Assembly (NCBI RefSeq): GCF_000712075.1
Contig: NZ_JONW01000010.1
Location: 124,092-188,091, forward strand
DNA: 64,000 nt
Direction: 5' to 3'
Source of the DNA: Caulobacter sp. UNC358MFTsu5.1
GTDB lineage: Bacteria; Pseudomonadota; Alphaproteobacteria; Caulobacterales; Caulobacteraceae
Shown piece after piece: positions 32,305-41,111 of the stretch; position 1 is the stretch's first letter; each line of letters starts with the position of its first letter. The notes below the pieces were generated by a model. That model had not been told where the DNA came from, ran no database searches, and worked only from the letters and a program-made list of their open reading frames with translations. A program made the position numbers and the translations under genes.

Positions 32305-34014
32305 ATGCGTGCGAGAGCTTCCAAGGACGGTCTGACGGTCAGGATCATCGCGGGGACCCACGCCGTCCTGCTGGCGTTCGATCTGGCCGACGCACGGCGG
32401 ACCGGCTGCCTGGGCTTCTCCATAGAGCGCACCGACGTCGAGACGGGCGACCGCCGCTGGCTGCCCAATTCCCTGCGGTTCCTGAGCGACCCGCGCGCCG
32501 AACAGGTGACGACGGCCCGGGCGCCGCTGCAGAAGTTCCGCTGGGGCGACTACACCACCGAGCCGGGCCGCCTCTACCGCTACCGGGTGATCGCCCGCTA
32601 CGGGACGCCCGCCGACATCATCGCCCAGGGCCTGCTGGCCGAGCGCCCCGGCGGCTTCGACGTGATCGCCGGCGGCGTGGCCTTGGAGCTGCGCACCGAG
32701 GATTGCCGCAACGAGGCCACCTCGGTCTTCTTCAACCGCGGCGCCGCGGCCAGCCAGGCCTATGTGAACCGGTTCGGCGACAACGATCCCGACGACATCC
32801 CCGACGCCCTGACCTGGCTGTCGCGCGGGCTGGAGGAGGCGATCGTCGCCTTCATCGCCAAGGCCGACGGGCCCGACTACGCCCTGCACGGCTGCATCTA
32901 CGAATTCGAGAAGCCCACCCCGATCAAGGCGCTGATCCAGGCCCAGGGGCGCGGGGCTGAGGTGCACATCGTCTATCACGCCCGGGCCGGCGGCAACACG
33001 AAGGCCGAGAACCAGCACGCCATCGCCAGCCTGGGCGTCACCTTCGCCACCACGGCCCGCACCAAGGGCTCGGCGATCATGCACAACAAGTACCTGGTGC
33101 TGCTGAAGAAGGACGCGACGGGCGCCCTTAAGCCGATCGCGGTGTGGACCGGCGGCACCAACTGGACCGAAGGCGGCATCTACGGCCAGCTGAACGTCGG
33201 CCACGCGATCTACGACACGGCCGTGGCCGAACGCTACGAAGCCGGTTTCCAGGTCCTGACCCAGGACCTCAGCATCGACGAGACCCAGGCCAAGAACGAC
33301 GTGATCACCCCCGTCCCGGCCTCGCGCGACACCCTGGCCCACGGGGCGACGCCGCTGTTCTCGCCGCAGAACGGCCTGTCGATGATCGACCTCTACGCCG
33401 ACATCTGCAGAACGGCCAAGGTGCTGATGGTCAGCGCGCCGTTCGCCCTGCACGAGCGGATCCGCAACGTTCTAGGAACCCCGACCGACGGCGCGATGCG
33501 CTTCCTGCTGGCCGACAAGGAGGGGTCGTACGGCGAGAAGGGCAATATCGACAAGCTGAACGCCGACCCCGGCAACATGGCCGCCGTGGCCAAGCCCTTC
33601 GAGGGCCTGAAGCTGGCCGACTTCCAGAAGCGCAAGCTGGACCGCGATCGGCTGATGGTCGACGAGAGCTTCCACCACGCCGGCATCCACATCCACTCCA
33701 AGATCATCCTGGCCGACCCGTTCGGTCCGGATCCGGTGCTGGTCACGGGGTCGGCCAACTTCTCGACCAACTCGACCGTGGCCAACGATTCCAACGTGCT
33801 GGTCTTCCGCGGCGACACGGCGGTGGCCGACGTCTACGTGGCCGACTTCATGCGGATGTTCGAGCACTACTGGTTCCGCTCGCGCAAGGACGAGAAGCTG
33901 CAGGCCAACCAGGTCTTCGCCCTGAAGGACGACGACAGCTGGTCGGTGAAGTACTTCACGCCGGGCACTCGGGAGCAACGCGACCGGCTGTCCTTCCTGG
34001 GGATGAACACCTAG
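32305..34014 (+). CDS. Phospholipase-D-like domain protein
   Basis: A 569-residue protein without a signal peptide. The N-terminal ~125 residues look like a beta-sandwich (RIIAGTHAVLLAFDL, then FRWGDYTTEPGRLYRYRVIARYG). Two HKD half-sites follow. The first is IMHNKYLVLLKK with GGTNWTEGGIYGQLN; it has His and Lys but Leu where the motif expects Asp. The second, GIHIHSKIILADPFG with GSANFSTNSTVANDSN, is complete. PLD-fold proteins include lipases, nucleases and synthases; the substrate cannot be told. It stands alone between the ACAD pair and a zinc-ribbon gene. Confidence 0.87.
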   Translation: MRARASKDGLTVRIIAGTHAVLLAFDLADARRTGCLGFSIERTDVETGDRRWLPNSLRFLSDPRAEQVTTARAPLQKFRWGDYTTEPGRLYRYRVIARYGTPADIIAQGLLAERPGGFDVIAGGVALELRTEDCRNEATSVFFNRGAAASQAYVNRFGDNDPDDIPDALTWLSRGLEEAIVAFIAKADGPDYALHGCIYEFEKPTPIKALIQAQGRGAEVHIVYHARAGGNTKAENQHAIASLGVTFATTARTKGSAIMHNKYLVLLKKDATGALKPIAVWTGGTNWTEGGIYGQLNVGHAIYDTAVAERYEAGFQVLTQDLSIDETQAKNDVITPVPASRDTLAHGATPLFSPQNGLSMIDLYADICRTAKVLMVSAPFALHERIRNVLGTPTDGAMRFLLADKEGSYGEKGNIDKLNADPGNMAAVAKPFEGLKLADFQKRKLDRDRLMVDESFHHAGIHIHSKIILADPFGPDPVLVTGSANFSTNSTVANDSNVLVFRGDTAVADVYVADFMRMFEHYWFRSRKDEKLQANQVFALKDDDSWSVKYFTPGTREQRDRLSFLGMNT

Positions 34015-34039
34015 TCTGCGCGCTCTTCGCGGAGCGCCC

Positions 34040-34504
34040 ATGAGCCAGACATCCCGGTCGCGCGTGGCGGCCTTGCCGCCGGAAGCCTTCGGCCGTCGCC
34101 TGCTGGTCGATTGTCCGGCCTGCGCGGGCAGGGCGGTGATCCATGTCGGCGATCCCGGCGGCCGCCCCGTCGATTTCGCCGCCCGCCGTCTGGTCTGCGA
34201 GGACTGCGGGCTGACGCGGGACCAGCCGGAAACGCCGATGGGCGTGGTCGCCGATCCGTTCATGGGCCGACCGCCGCGCCTGCGGGCCGAGACGCGCCAC
34301 GGGGCGCTCGTCGCCTGGAACGAGGACCATCTCGACTACCTGGAGCGCTATTTGGCCGGCGCGCTGCACGAGGAGACTCCGGCGCCGGACGGCGGGGTCC
34401 GCAACGCCTCGATCGTCTCGCGCCTGCCGGCCTGGGCCAAGGCGGCCAAGAATCGCGACGAGGTGCTCAAGGCCATCGCCAGGGTCCGCCGCGAGCGGCT
34501 TTGA
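34040..34504 (+). CDS. Zinc-ribbon-containing hypothetical protein
   Basis: A 154-residue protein with an N-terminal CPAC...CEDC zinc ribbon (about residues 25-56), as in TFIIB-type ribbon proteins, then RPPRLRAETRHGALVAWNEDHLDYLERYLAGALHEE and a basic helical C-terminus SRLPAWAKAAKNRDEVLKAIARVRR. I recognise the layout from conserved bacterial hypotheticals but no function. It starts 25 bp after the PLD gene. Confidence 0.8.
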   Translation: MSQTSRSRVAALPPEAFGRRLLVDCPACAGRAVIHVGDPGGRPVDFAARRLVCEDCGLTRDQPETPMGVVADPFMGRPPRLRAETRHGALVAWNEDHLDYLERYLAGALHEETPAPDGGVRNASIVSRLPAWAKAAKNRDEVLKAIARVRRERL

Positions 34505-34579
34505 CCGCCTGCCGGATCGGCCGGCCGGACTTGACCCAAAGTCTCGCAAAAACAAGCGTGACCATGACTGAAAACCTAG

Positions 34580-34602
34580 GGATTCCCCTGAGGCGGGAAT
34601 CC
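34580..34602. terminator. Hairpin upstream of the stp genes
   Basis: Perfect eight-base arms GGATTCCC and GGGAATCC enclose a seven-base loop, followed by TTCTGT. It may end the zinc-ribbon transcript. Further on, TTGACAG at 34650-34656 could be the -35 of the stp promoter, but no clear -10 follows. Confidence 0.45.
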
Positions 34603-34721
34603 TTCTGTGGGCACTTTCATGACGGTCTCGCGAACGGCGTTCCACGAGCTTGACAGTCCTTACGGCCAAGCACATGAGTGGATTTGTCAATCATGGTTAA
34701 CGGCGTGCTGAGGGGGGAGCG

Positions 34722-36233
34722 ATGCACGAGACCAGCAATGCTGTTTCTCATCTCGCCGCCCTCAAGCGAGGGCTGGCCTATGTGGTTGAAAACCGCGCGA
34801 CGCTGATCCGCCGCTTGCCGGTCGGGGCGGTGGTGGCGGCGGTCGTGATTCCGCTCGTCGGATGCGACACGGGACCCAGCTTCCTGTTCCACAAGCGCGC
34901 CAGCGCCTGCCCCCGGCCCCAGGCCGCGCAAGGGGTTTCCGGCCAGTTCAATCAGCAGCAGCAGGAAATCCGCTCGCTTCGCCAGGGCGGATTCCGCGGC
35001 GATTTCTTCGCCCAGCTGGAGTTGGCCCGTCGCTACGAGGGCCAGCGCGCGGTCGACAAGAACCTGGAAGATCCGGTCGAGGCGGCGGTCTGGTACGCCA
35101 TGGCCCTGGCCAATTCCGGCGGCTATTCGCCCATCGCGGCGTACGAGCGGCGCGGCGGCAAGGACCAGGGGCCGCTGTCCAGATTCGACGACTGCCGGGC
35201 CTTCGAGCGGCACGCCGCCTACGGCGCCCTGGACCGTCTTCTGTCGCGGATGTCGACCGAGGAACGCGAGAAGGTCCGCAACCGCGTGATCTACATACTT
35301 TCCACCCAGGGGGCCGACGGCTACCGAGCCCTGGCCCGCATGCACGACGGCTTCTTCGGGCCGTTCGGCGAGCCGTCCGACAACCCGCAGGCCATCGAGG
35401 CCTACGGCTCGGCCAAGCGCATGGGCGCGCCGGCCGCCCTGGACCTGTTCCGCCGCAACGACGTCGACGCCTATCTCTACAATTACCTGGCCGTGCAGAC
35501 GGGCGACGTGTCGGCCTATGTGATGCTCAAGGACTTCGAGCGCTCTTCGCCGCAGCGGGCTTCGTACGGCGGCTTCGTCGAGACCAAGGCCAAGCGCTGG
35601 ATCCCGCCCTACGAGTTCTACCCGCCCGAATCGCCGGACAGCGGCGTGCCGCATTCCGACGAGAGCGACCCGTCGGGCGACGCCAAGGAAGCGGCCCTGG
35701 CGCGGATGAACGAGCTGCCGTTCGTGCACATCGGCGAGGCCCTGGCCTATCTGCGGGTGATCCCGGCGCCGGTGCTGGACGAGCACATGCTCAGCGTCAA
35801 CGACGCCCAGACCTTCCAGGCCATGATCGGCCGGCCGATCACCGGCCGCCTGTCGGGCATCGAGAAGGTGCGGGCCGTCCAGTACGCGGCGGTCAACGGC
35901 TCGTCCAAGGCCCAGCTGGTCCTGGCGGTCATGTACTCCGAGGGCGTGGGCGTGCCGCGCGACTACGCCCGGGCCTACCACTGGTACGAGGAGGCCGAAC
36001 GCCAGGGGTCGGCCGAGGCCAAGTACGCCATGTCGACCTTCTTCTCGCTGGGCCTGCAGGGCGTGGCCGACCAGGACCGGGCCAAGGCCGTGGTCTACCA
36101 GCTGGACGGCGCCCTGGCCGGCTTCAAGCCGTCGGTCTGGCGCCTGCAGCAGCTGCTCTCCCAGGTCTCGCGGCCGCCGCGCGCCTCCGGCGAGTCACGG
36201 CCGCCGCCCTATGCCGAAAGGGACTATCGATGA
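34722..36233 (+). CDS. stpA: Sel1-repeat envelope protein, probable stalk protein StpA
   Basis: A 503-residue protein with a cytoplasmic N-terminus of about 33 residues, one hydrophobic segment (LPVGAVVAAVVIPLVGC, about 33-49) and a large exported domain. The LVGC end of the segment fits a lipobox, although the N-region is longer than in a usual lipoprotein signal. The C-terminal part has Sel1/TPR-like helical repeats (AQLVLAVMYSEGVGVPRDYA, then AYHWYEEAERQGSAEAKYAM; about 391-470). From memory, C. crescentus StpA, a cross-band protein that forms diffusion barriers in the stalk, is a bitopic Sel1 protein encoded just beyond the pleC region, as here. Its stop overlaps the next start (ATGA). 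A GAGGGGGGAG ribosome-binding site precedes ATG. Confidence 0.65.
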   Translation: MHETSNAVSHLAALKRGLAYVVENRATLIRRLPVGAVVAAVVIPLVGCDTGPSFLFHKRASACPRPQAAQGVSGQFNQQQQEIRSLRQGGFRGDFFAQLELARRYEGQRAVDKNLEDPVEAAVWYAMALANSGGYSPIAAYERRGGKDQGPLSRFDDCRAFERHAAYGALDRLLSRMSTEEREKVRNRVIYILSTQGADGYRALARMHDGFFGPFGEPSDNPQAIEAYGSAKRMGAPAALDLFRRNDVDAYLYNYLAVQTGDVSAYVMLKDFERSSPQRASYGGFVETKAKRWIPPYEFYPPESPDSGVPHSDESDPSGDAKEAALARMNELPFVHIGEALAYLRVIPAPVLDEHMLSVNDAQTFQAMIGRPITGRLSGIEKVRAVQYAAVNGSSKAQLVLAVMYSEGVGVPRDYARAYHWYEEAERQGSAEAKYAMSTFFSLGLQGVADQDRAKAVVYQLDGALAGFKPSVWRLQQLLSQVSRPPRASGESRPPPYAERDYR

Positions 36234-37651
36234 TCCGCCCCCGCACGTTCGTCGCGGCCCTGGCGGCCTGGACCACCGTGGTCGGCGGGCTGGCGCTGGG
36301 CGTCGCGCCCGAGGCCGCCGTCGCGGGATCGCCCGACGCCAAGATCGACCAGCAGATCCGTCCGTGCTTCGGCCTCCTGCTGGAGCCGAACCTGTCCAAG
36401 GGCTGCGGAACCCGGCACTACCGCAAGCACAAGCCGCGCTACGGGTACGGCGATGGCGGCTACGGCCGGGGCGGCGGGCGCTATCACACCTTCGTCGACT
36501 GCGACCGGGCCTATCCGGGCGAGGTCAGCGACGCGCTGGAGCGGCTCTATGAGGGCGGCACCCTGACCCTGCGTTCGCGCGGCGGCGGGGCCTGCGTGGA
36601 CTCGCTGAACATCACCCGTTCGGTGACCATCGAGGTCGACGGCTATGTCCCGTCGCGCGGCCGGCCGATCCTGGCCGCGGCGATCGACCAGCCCTGCATC
36701 CGCATCGCGCCGGGCGTGGGCTACGTGGTGATCGAGGGCGTGGGCATCGACGCCATGCGCGCCGGCTCCAATTCGTGCATCACCGGCCGCGCCACCGAGC
36801 TGGCCCTGAAGGACGTGGTCGTTCGCTACGACGGCGAGGGCTCGGCGCTGGACCTGAGCGACAGCCGCCTGGAGGTCGCCAACACCACCTTCATCGGCCG
36901 CACCCGCCAGGCGGTGGTCAAGGCGACCGGCACGGTCATGGCCGACAATGTCGAGGTCGCGGCCACCGCGATCGGCGCGGCGTTCGAGGCCGGCGACGAC
37001 AGCCGCATCCGCGACATGCGCGTCGTCCGCCTGGGCGACTGGACCGGCTCCAGCCGCAGCCGCAACTCGGCCGGCTTCGTGCTGGCCGGCATGAACCGCT
37101 CGCAGCTGGTGCAGATCGAAGGCCTCTATGTCGACGGCTTCTCGCGCGGCATCTATGTGGGCGGCGGCGACGAGACGACCCTGCTGCGCCCCGTGGTCCG
37201 CGACGCCGACTGGGCGGTGGTGGTCGAGAACGCCGACGTGCGGGTGCTGGACGGCAAACTCGAAGCCACCGACGTGGGCGTCTACGCCGGCTCGGGCACG
37301 GTCTACGCCGCCGACAACGCCATCGCCGGGGTGATGCGCGCCGGCCTGTTCGCCGACAACGGCGCCCAGGTGCGGGCCCGCGACAACCGCGTCTACGCCA
37401 AGCCGGGCGGCTGCGAGGCCCTGATCACCGGCTATTTCGACGGCAAGCTGACCTGCCAGCCGTGGTTCGAGGGGCCGGAGCTGTTCCGCACGCCCCGCGA
37501 CCGGGCCCGCCAGGACTTCGACGGCTACTGGCCCCAGGCGATCGTCACGGCCGACGTCGCCGCGCCCGCCCTGGCCGGCGGACCGGTCGGCCCGGGCTCG
37601 CCGCAGCCCTATGTCCCGTCCACTCCTCAGCAAGGGGGATCCCCGCGATGA
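36230..37651 (+). CDS. stpB: Exported right-handed beta-helix protein, probable StpB
   Basis: A 473-residue periplasmic protein. The signal peptide ends near residue 32 (AAVA). A Gly/Tyr/Arg-rich segment (residues 62-82) is followed by about 300 residues of short repetitive beta-strands with Gly/Asn/Asp turns, typical of a parallel beta-helix (for example LEVANTTFIGRTRQAVVKAT and GVYAGSGTVYAADNAIAGVM). It has several spaced Cys that could form disulfides. Translationally coupled to the Sel1 gene by ATGA. I recall StpB as the soluble periplasmic partner of StpA in the cross-band complex; the beta-helix reading is from the sequence, the identity from context. Confidence 0.65.
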   Translation: MIRPRTFVAALAAWTTVVGGLALGVAPEAAVAGSPDAKIDQQIRPCFGLLLEPNLSKGCGTRHYRKHKPRYGYGDGGYGRGGGRYHTFVDCDRAYPGEVSDALERLYEGGTLTLRSRGGGACVDSLNITRSVTIEVDGYVPSRGRPILAAAIDQPCIRIAPGVGYVVIEGVGIDAMRAGSNSCITGRATELALKDVVVRYDGEGSALDLSDSRLEVANTTFIGRTRQAVVKATGTVMADNVEVAATAIGAAFEAGDDSRIRDMRVVRLGDWTGSSRSRNSAGFVLAGMNRSQLVQIEGLYVDGFSRGIYVGGGDETTLLRPVVRDADWAVVVENADVRVLDGKLEATDVGVYAGSGTVYAADNAIAGVMRAGLFADNGAQVRARDNRVYAKPGGCEALITGYFDGKLTCQPWFEGPELFRTPRDRARQDFDGYWPQAIVTADVAAPALAGGPVGPGSPQPYVPSTPQQGGSPR

Positions 37652-38181
37652 GCAAGCTCGCCGTCGGCCTGATGGCCGCCCTGGTCGCCTCGACCAGCCT
37701 GGTCGGCGTCGCCTCGGCCCAGGATCGGGTCCTGGCCGGGACCGGTCCCGCCAGCCGCCCCATGCCCTGCGGCGCGCCCCTTACCGGCGAGGCGCCCGAC
37801 GTCATGACCTATGATCGCGCCACCGGCACCCAGGTGTTCGTCGGCGGCAAGGGGCAGACCGAGGTCAGCGCGTTCAACCGCGACACCGGCTCGTCGGCCG
37901 CCCTGCGCGGCGACCTCAGCCGGCCCGGCGTCACCGAGTCCTGCGCCGTCGACCGCCTGTCGGGCGACGCCTATCGCGTCAATTCCAGCGGACCGGGCGA
38001 CATGCAGGTCACCGGCCGCACCGGCGAGACCGGCGAACGCTGGGCGTTCCGGGCTCCGGACGGCTCGACGCAGTATTGGGACCCGCGCGGCGACAACCGC
38101 TGCTTCCGCGAAGGGCTGGGCCTCGGCGCGAACGGCGGCCTGGGCTTGGGTCCGCGCGGCGACGGACGTCCGGGATGCTGA
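37648..38181 (+). CDS. stpC: Small periplasmic protein, probable StpC
   Basis: A 177-residue exported protein. The signal peptide is MSKLAVGLMAALVASTSLVGVASA, cleaved near residue 24. The mature part is beta-rich and polar, with VFVGGKGQTEVSAFNRDTGSS, four spaced Cys and a Gly-rich tail (GLGLGANGGLGLGPRG). It starts within the stop of the beta-helix gene (ATGA), so the three proteins are made together, as expected for subunits of one complex. Assignment as StpC rests on order and export, not on a recognised domain. Confidence 0.55.
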   Translation: MSKLAVGLMAALVASTSLVGVASAQDRVLAGTGPASRPMPCGAPLTGEAPDVMTYDRATGTQVFVGGKGQTEVSAFNRDTGSSAALRGDLSRPGVTESCAVDRLSGDAYRVNSSGPGDMQVTGRTGETGERWAFRAPDGSTQYWDPRGDNRCFREGLGLGANGGLGLGPRGDGRPGC

Positions 38182-38336
38182 GGACGACCCTGCTTCTGGG
38201 CGGCCTGGCCCTGGCCCTGTGCGGCTGCGGGCATCGCTACTATCCGCCCCCCCGCACACCGCCGGTCCCGTCGCCCGACGTCTCCCGCGTGACGCCGCCC
38301 CCGCCGCCGATCGACAAGATCCGGCCGAAGGTCTGA
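38175..38336 (+). CDS. 53-residue Pro-rich lipoprotein, fourth gene of the stp operon
   Basis: A very short gene whose ATG lies 7 bp inside the end of the preceding gene. The product has a type II signal, LLGGLALALCGCGH, with two candidate lipobox Cys (17 and 19 region). The mature chain of about 35 residues is a Tyr/Pro string (HRYYPPPRTPPVPSPDVSR, then PPPPPIDKIRPKV). It is probably anchored to the outer membrane, since the residue after Cys is not Asp. Tight coupling suggests it works with the Sel1 and beta-helix proteins. I know of no description of it. Confidence 0.75.
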   Translation: MLRTTLLLGGLALALCGCGHRYYPPPRTPPVPSPDVSRVTPPPPPIDKIRPKV

Positions 38337-38344
38337 ACCTTGAA

Positions 38345-38365
38345 CCCTCTCCCATGGGGAGAGGG
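38345..38365. terminator. Short palindrome between convergent genes
   Basis: CCCTCTCCC, AT and GGGGAGAGGG form a near-perfect hairpin in the 32-bp gap between the lipoprotein and amidase stops. It probably serves both strands. It resembles the terminal hairpin of the inverted-repeat elements. Confidence 0.55.
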
Positions 38366-38368
38366 CGT

Positions 38369-40012
38369 CTATGGCGCCACCGTCGGCAGGAATTTCGGGT
38401 CCTTGCGCCGGTGCGTCGCCTGTTCGTAGGCGTAACCCAGGTTCAGCAGCCGCGCCTCGCTCCAGGCCGGGCCGATGAAGCTCAAGCCCACCGGCAGGCC
38501 GCCGACGGCGCCCATCGGCACGGTCAGGTGCGGATAGCCGGCCACGGCGGGCAGGGTGGTGGACGAGCCGCCGTAGTGGTCGCCGTTCAGCGGGTCGATG
38601 GTCCAGGCCGGGCCGGTGGTCGGGGCGACGATGGCGATCGCGCCCGTGTCCTTCAGGATCTTGTCGATGCCCTCGGGCCCCGCCAGGCGCTTGGCGTCGG
38701 CGGCGGCCTTGATGTACTCCGGATCGTCATAGCCCTTGGTGGCCTGGGCCTTCTCGAAGCTCTCCTGGCCGAACCATTCCAGCTCCTTGGGCGTCTGCTT
38801 GTTGAAGGCGATCAGGTCCTCCAGCGTGCGGGTCTTGACCTTGGCCGGGTCGGTCGAGGCCAGGTAGGCGTTCAGGTCGACCTTCAGCTCGGTGTAGAGC
38901 ACCACGCCCTCGGCCTTGCCGATCGGGCCCTCGTCGAAATCCTTCACGTCCACCAGGGTCGCGCCCTGGGCCTTGAGGTCCTTCAGCGCCTGCTCGAACA
39001 CCGCGTCCGTGCCCGGCGAATAACCGGTGTAGAAGCGTGCGACGGCCAGGGTCACGCCCTTCAGGGCGTCCTTCGACAACCCCTTGGCGTAGTCGGTCTT
39101 GCGGGCGTCGGCCTCCTTGGTCGCCGGGTCGGCGGGGTCGGAGCCGGCGATGGCGGTCAGCACCAGGGCCGCGTCGGTGACCGTGCGGGTCATCGGGCCG
39201 GCGGTGTCCTGGCTGTGGCTGATCGGCACGATGTGGGTGCGCGAGACGAGGCCGACGGTGGGCTTGAGGCCGACCAGGCCGTTGATCGCGGCGGGGCAGG
39301 TGATCGAGCCGTCGGTCTCGGTGCCGATCGCCGCCGGGGCCAGGTACGCCGCCACCGCCGCGCCCGAACCGCTGGACGAGCCGCAGGCGCTGCGGTCCAG
39401 CACATACGGATTGCGCACCGTGCCGCCCACCGCGCTCCAGCCGCTGATCGAGTGGTTGGAGCGGATGTTGGCCCATTCCGACAGGTTGGTCTTGCCCAGG
39501 ATCACCATGCCGGCGTCGGTCAGTCGCTTGACCAGCGGGGCGTCGCGGTTGGTGACATTGTCCTTCAGCGCCAGCGAGCCGGCGGTGGTGGCCGTGTCGT
39601 CGGCGCTTTCGATATTGTCCTTCAGCAGGATCGACACGCCGTGCAGCGGCCCCCGGACCTTGCCGGCCTGGCGCTCGGCGTCCAGCGCCCGGGCGTCGGC
39701 CAGGGCGTGCGGATTCAGGGCGATGACGGCGTGGAGCTTGGAGTTGTGGATGTGATAGGCCCAGAGCAGGTACAGGACCTCGTCGTTCGCGGTGGACCTG
39801 CCGCGGCTCAGGCTGGCCTGCGTCTCGGTGATGGAGCCGCCACGCGGCATGATGTCGAAGTCGCGGGGCCCCGCCAGGGCCTTGAGGAACTCGTCCGGCG
39901 TCTTGGCGTCCATGACGCTCGACTTTTGAGGGGCCGGGGCCGCCAGCGAAGGCGTCGCGCAGGACAGGAGCGCGGCCATCGCGCCGCCGATCAGCAAGGT
40001 CTTCCGAGTCAC
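38369..40012 (-). CDS. Exported amidase-signature enzyme
   Basis: A 547-residue hydrolase with a signal peptide (TRKTLLIGGAMAALLSCATPSLA) and GTG start behind a GGGGGA ribosome-binding site. The amidase-signature triad is visible: Lys131 (ILLKDN), cis-Ser212 (CGSSSGSG) and nucleophile Ser236 (TETDGSITCPAA), the last two 24 residues apart as in the family. It cleaves an amide bond in the periplasm; substrate is unknown. Not GatA, which is cytosolic. It is preceded on the same strand by the thioesterase. Confidence 0.92.
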   Translation of the reverse strand: MTRKTLLIGGAMAALLSCATPSLAAPAPQKSSVMDAKTPDEFLKALAGPRDFDIMPRGGSITETQASLSRGRSTANDEVLYLLWAYHIHNSKLHAVIALNPHALADARALDAERQAGKVRGPLHGVSILLKDNIESADDTATTAGSLALKDNVTNRDAPLVKRLTDAGMVILGKTNLSEWANIRSNHSISGWSAVGGTVRNPYVLDRSACGSSSGSGAAVAAYLAPAAIGTETDGSITCPAAINGLVGLKPTVGLVSRTHIVPISHSQDTAGPMTRTVTDAALVLTAIAGSDPADPATKEADARKTDYAKGLSKDALKGVTLAVARFYTGYSPGTDAVFEQALKDLKAQGATLVDVKDFDEGPIGKAEGVVLYTELKVDLNAYLASTDPAKVKTRTLEDLIAFNKQTPKELEWFGQESFEKAQATKGYDDPEYIKAAADAKRLAGPEGIDKILKDTGAIAIVAPTTGPAWTIDPLNGDHYGGSSTTLPAVAGYPHLTVPMGAVGGLPVGLSFIGPAWSEARLLNLGYAYEQATHRRKDPKFLPTVAP

Positions 40013-40038
40013 GCGTCGTCCCCCAACTTGGCCAGTCC

Positions 40039-40836
40039 TCAGATGAACACCGCCACGTTCTGCCGCGCAACGATCAACGGCGTTCCGGCGGCGTCCCACA
40101 GGTGCATCTCCTGGGTCGAATAGCCGTCGGCGATGGTCTCCGCCCGGCTGCGCAGCAGCCGCCAGCCGTCGTCTTTCGCATCCGGCAAGCCCACGATGTC
40201 GAGGGCCCAGGTCATGGTCGAGATCGGGCCGAAGGTCGGGAACAGGGTCATGGCCGGGGGCGGCGGGGTGTCGGCCAGGGCGACCAGGGCCGACAGCGTG
40301 CGGGCGGCCGGGTCGCGGTGACGGATCCACAGCAGGTATTCCGGAGCCCCGCCCGACAGCGGTCGCGCCCCGCCGGCCATGCGCACCTCGAACTGCCCCG
40401 TGAAGTTGGGGCCGCCGCGCTCGCCAGGGAAGAAGGGCTCGCAGGCCTGCGGCGGGGCCACGGTCGGGCAGGGGACCTCGCCATAGGCCACCACCGATGC
40501 GCGGGCCGCGCCGAAGGTCAGCACGCCGTGGGTGGCCACGCCCTGCTCGCCCACCAGGTCGACGGCGACGAACAGGGTCGACTTGCCTTGGCGCAGCGGC
40601 CTGACCTGGATCGACAGCTCGCCCGCCGCCGGCCCCACGAAGGCGAACTGGGCCGAGCGCAGGGGCGGGGCGTCGGCGAAGGTCCGCTGGGCCGCCTCGA
40701 CGCACAGCGCCGCGCTGAGACCGCCATAGGTGGTGCGGCCCTGGCGCCAGTCGTCGGTGACATTGACCTTCATTGGGGCGGTGAAGCCGGTGTCGGCGGC
40801 GGTCATGGCGGCGAGGAGGTCGGTGTAGGAGGTCAC
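40039..40836 (-). CDS. Acyl-CoA thioesterase, double hotdog (TesB-like)
   Basis: A 265-residue protein with two hotdog domains. The N-terminal one has DDWRQGRTTYGGLSAALCVEAAQR and LRSAQFAFVGPAAGELSIQV; the C-terminal one has TMTWALDIVGLPDAKDDGWRLLRSRAETIADGYSTQEMHLWD. Family members hydrolyse acyl-CoA to the free acid. GTG start at 40836; a TTG/ATG further upstream would add 26 unlikely residues. It lies 26 bp before the amidase gene. Substrate range cannot be inferred. Confidence 0.88.
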   Translation of the reverse strand: MTSYTDLLAAMTAADTGFTAPMKVNVTDDWRQGRTTYGGLSAALCVEAAQRTFADAPPLRSAQFAFVGPAAGELSIQVRPLRQGKSTLFVAVDLVGEQGVATHGVLTFGAARASVVAYGEVPCPTVAPPQACEPFFPGERGGPNFTGQFEVRMAGGARPLSGGAPEYLLWIRHRDPAARTLSALVALADTPPPPAMTLFPTFGPISTMTWALDIVGLPDAKDDGWRLLRSRAETIADGYSTQEMHLWDAAGTPLIVARQNVAVFI

Positions 40837-40912
40837 GCTGTGGGCCTTGGATTGTTTCGCATGCGAAGGTTCGTTTTCTTTCGCTACGGAAGTCAAGGGC
40901 GGTGCGGCGAAC

Positions 40913-41030
40913 ACTTGCCCCCTACGGACCGCTTCGCGGTCGTCTTCCCCCGCGGGGGGAGAGCGCTGGTGCGAAGGCTCCGCCCCCTACGGGGGCGGAC
41001 AGGCGGCGAAGCCGCCAGGTGGGGGCAAGT
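40913..41030. repeat. 118-bp multi-hairpin element
   Basis: Terminal inverted repeats ACTTGCCCCC (40913-40922) and GGGGGCAAGT (41021-41030) bracket four internal hairpins: ACCGCTTCGCGGT, CCCCCGCGGGGGG, CCGCCCCCTACGGGGGCGG and GGCGGCGAAGCCGCC. No ORF or transposase is present. It is the first of three repeats in the 947-bp gap between the thioesterase and P-loop genes. Confidence 0.75.
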
Positions 41031-41111
41031 CGGTGTGATCCCACGCCAATGGCTGTGAGCTGGTGGAAAGGGACGCGGAGCGCCGGACGACGTCCGGAGT
41101 GCAAAAGTGTG

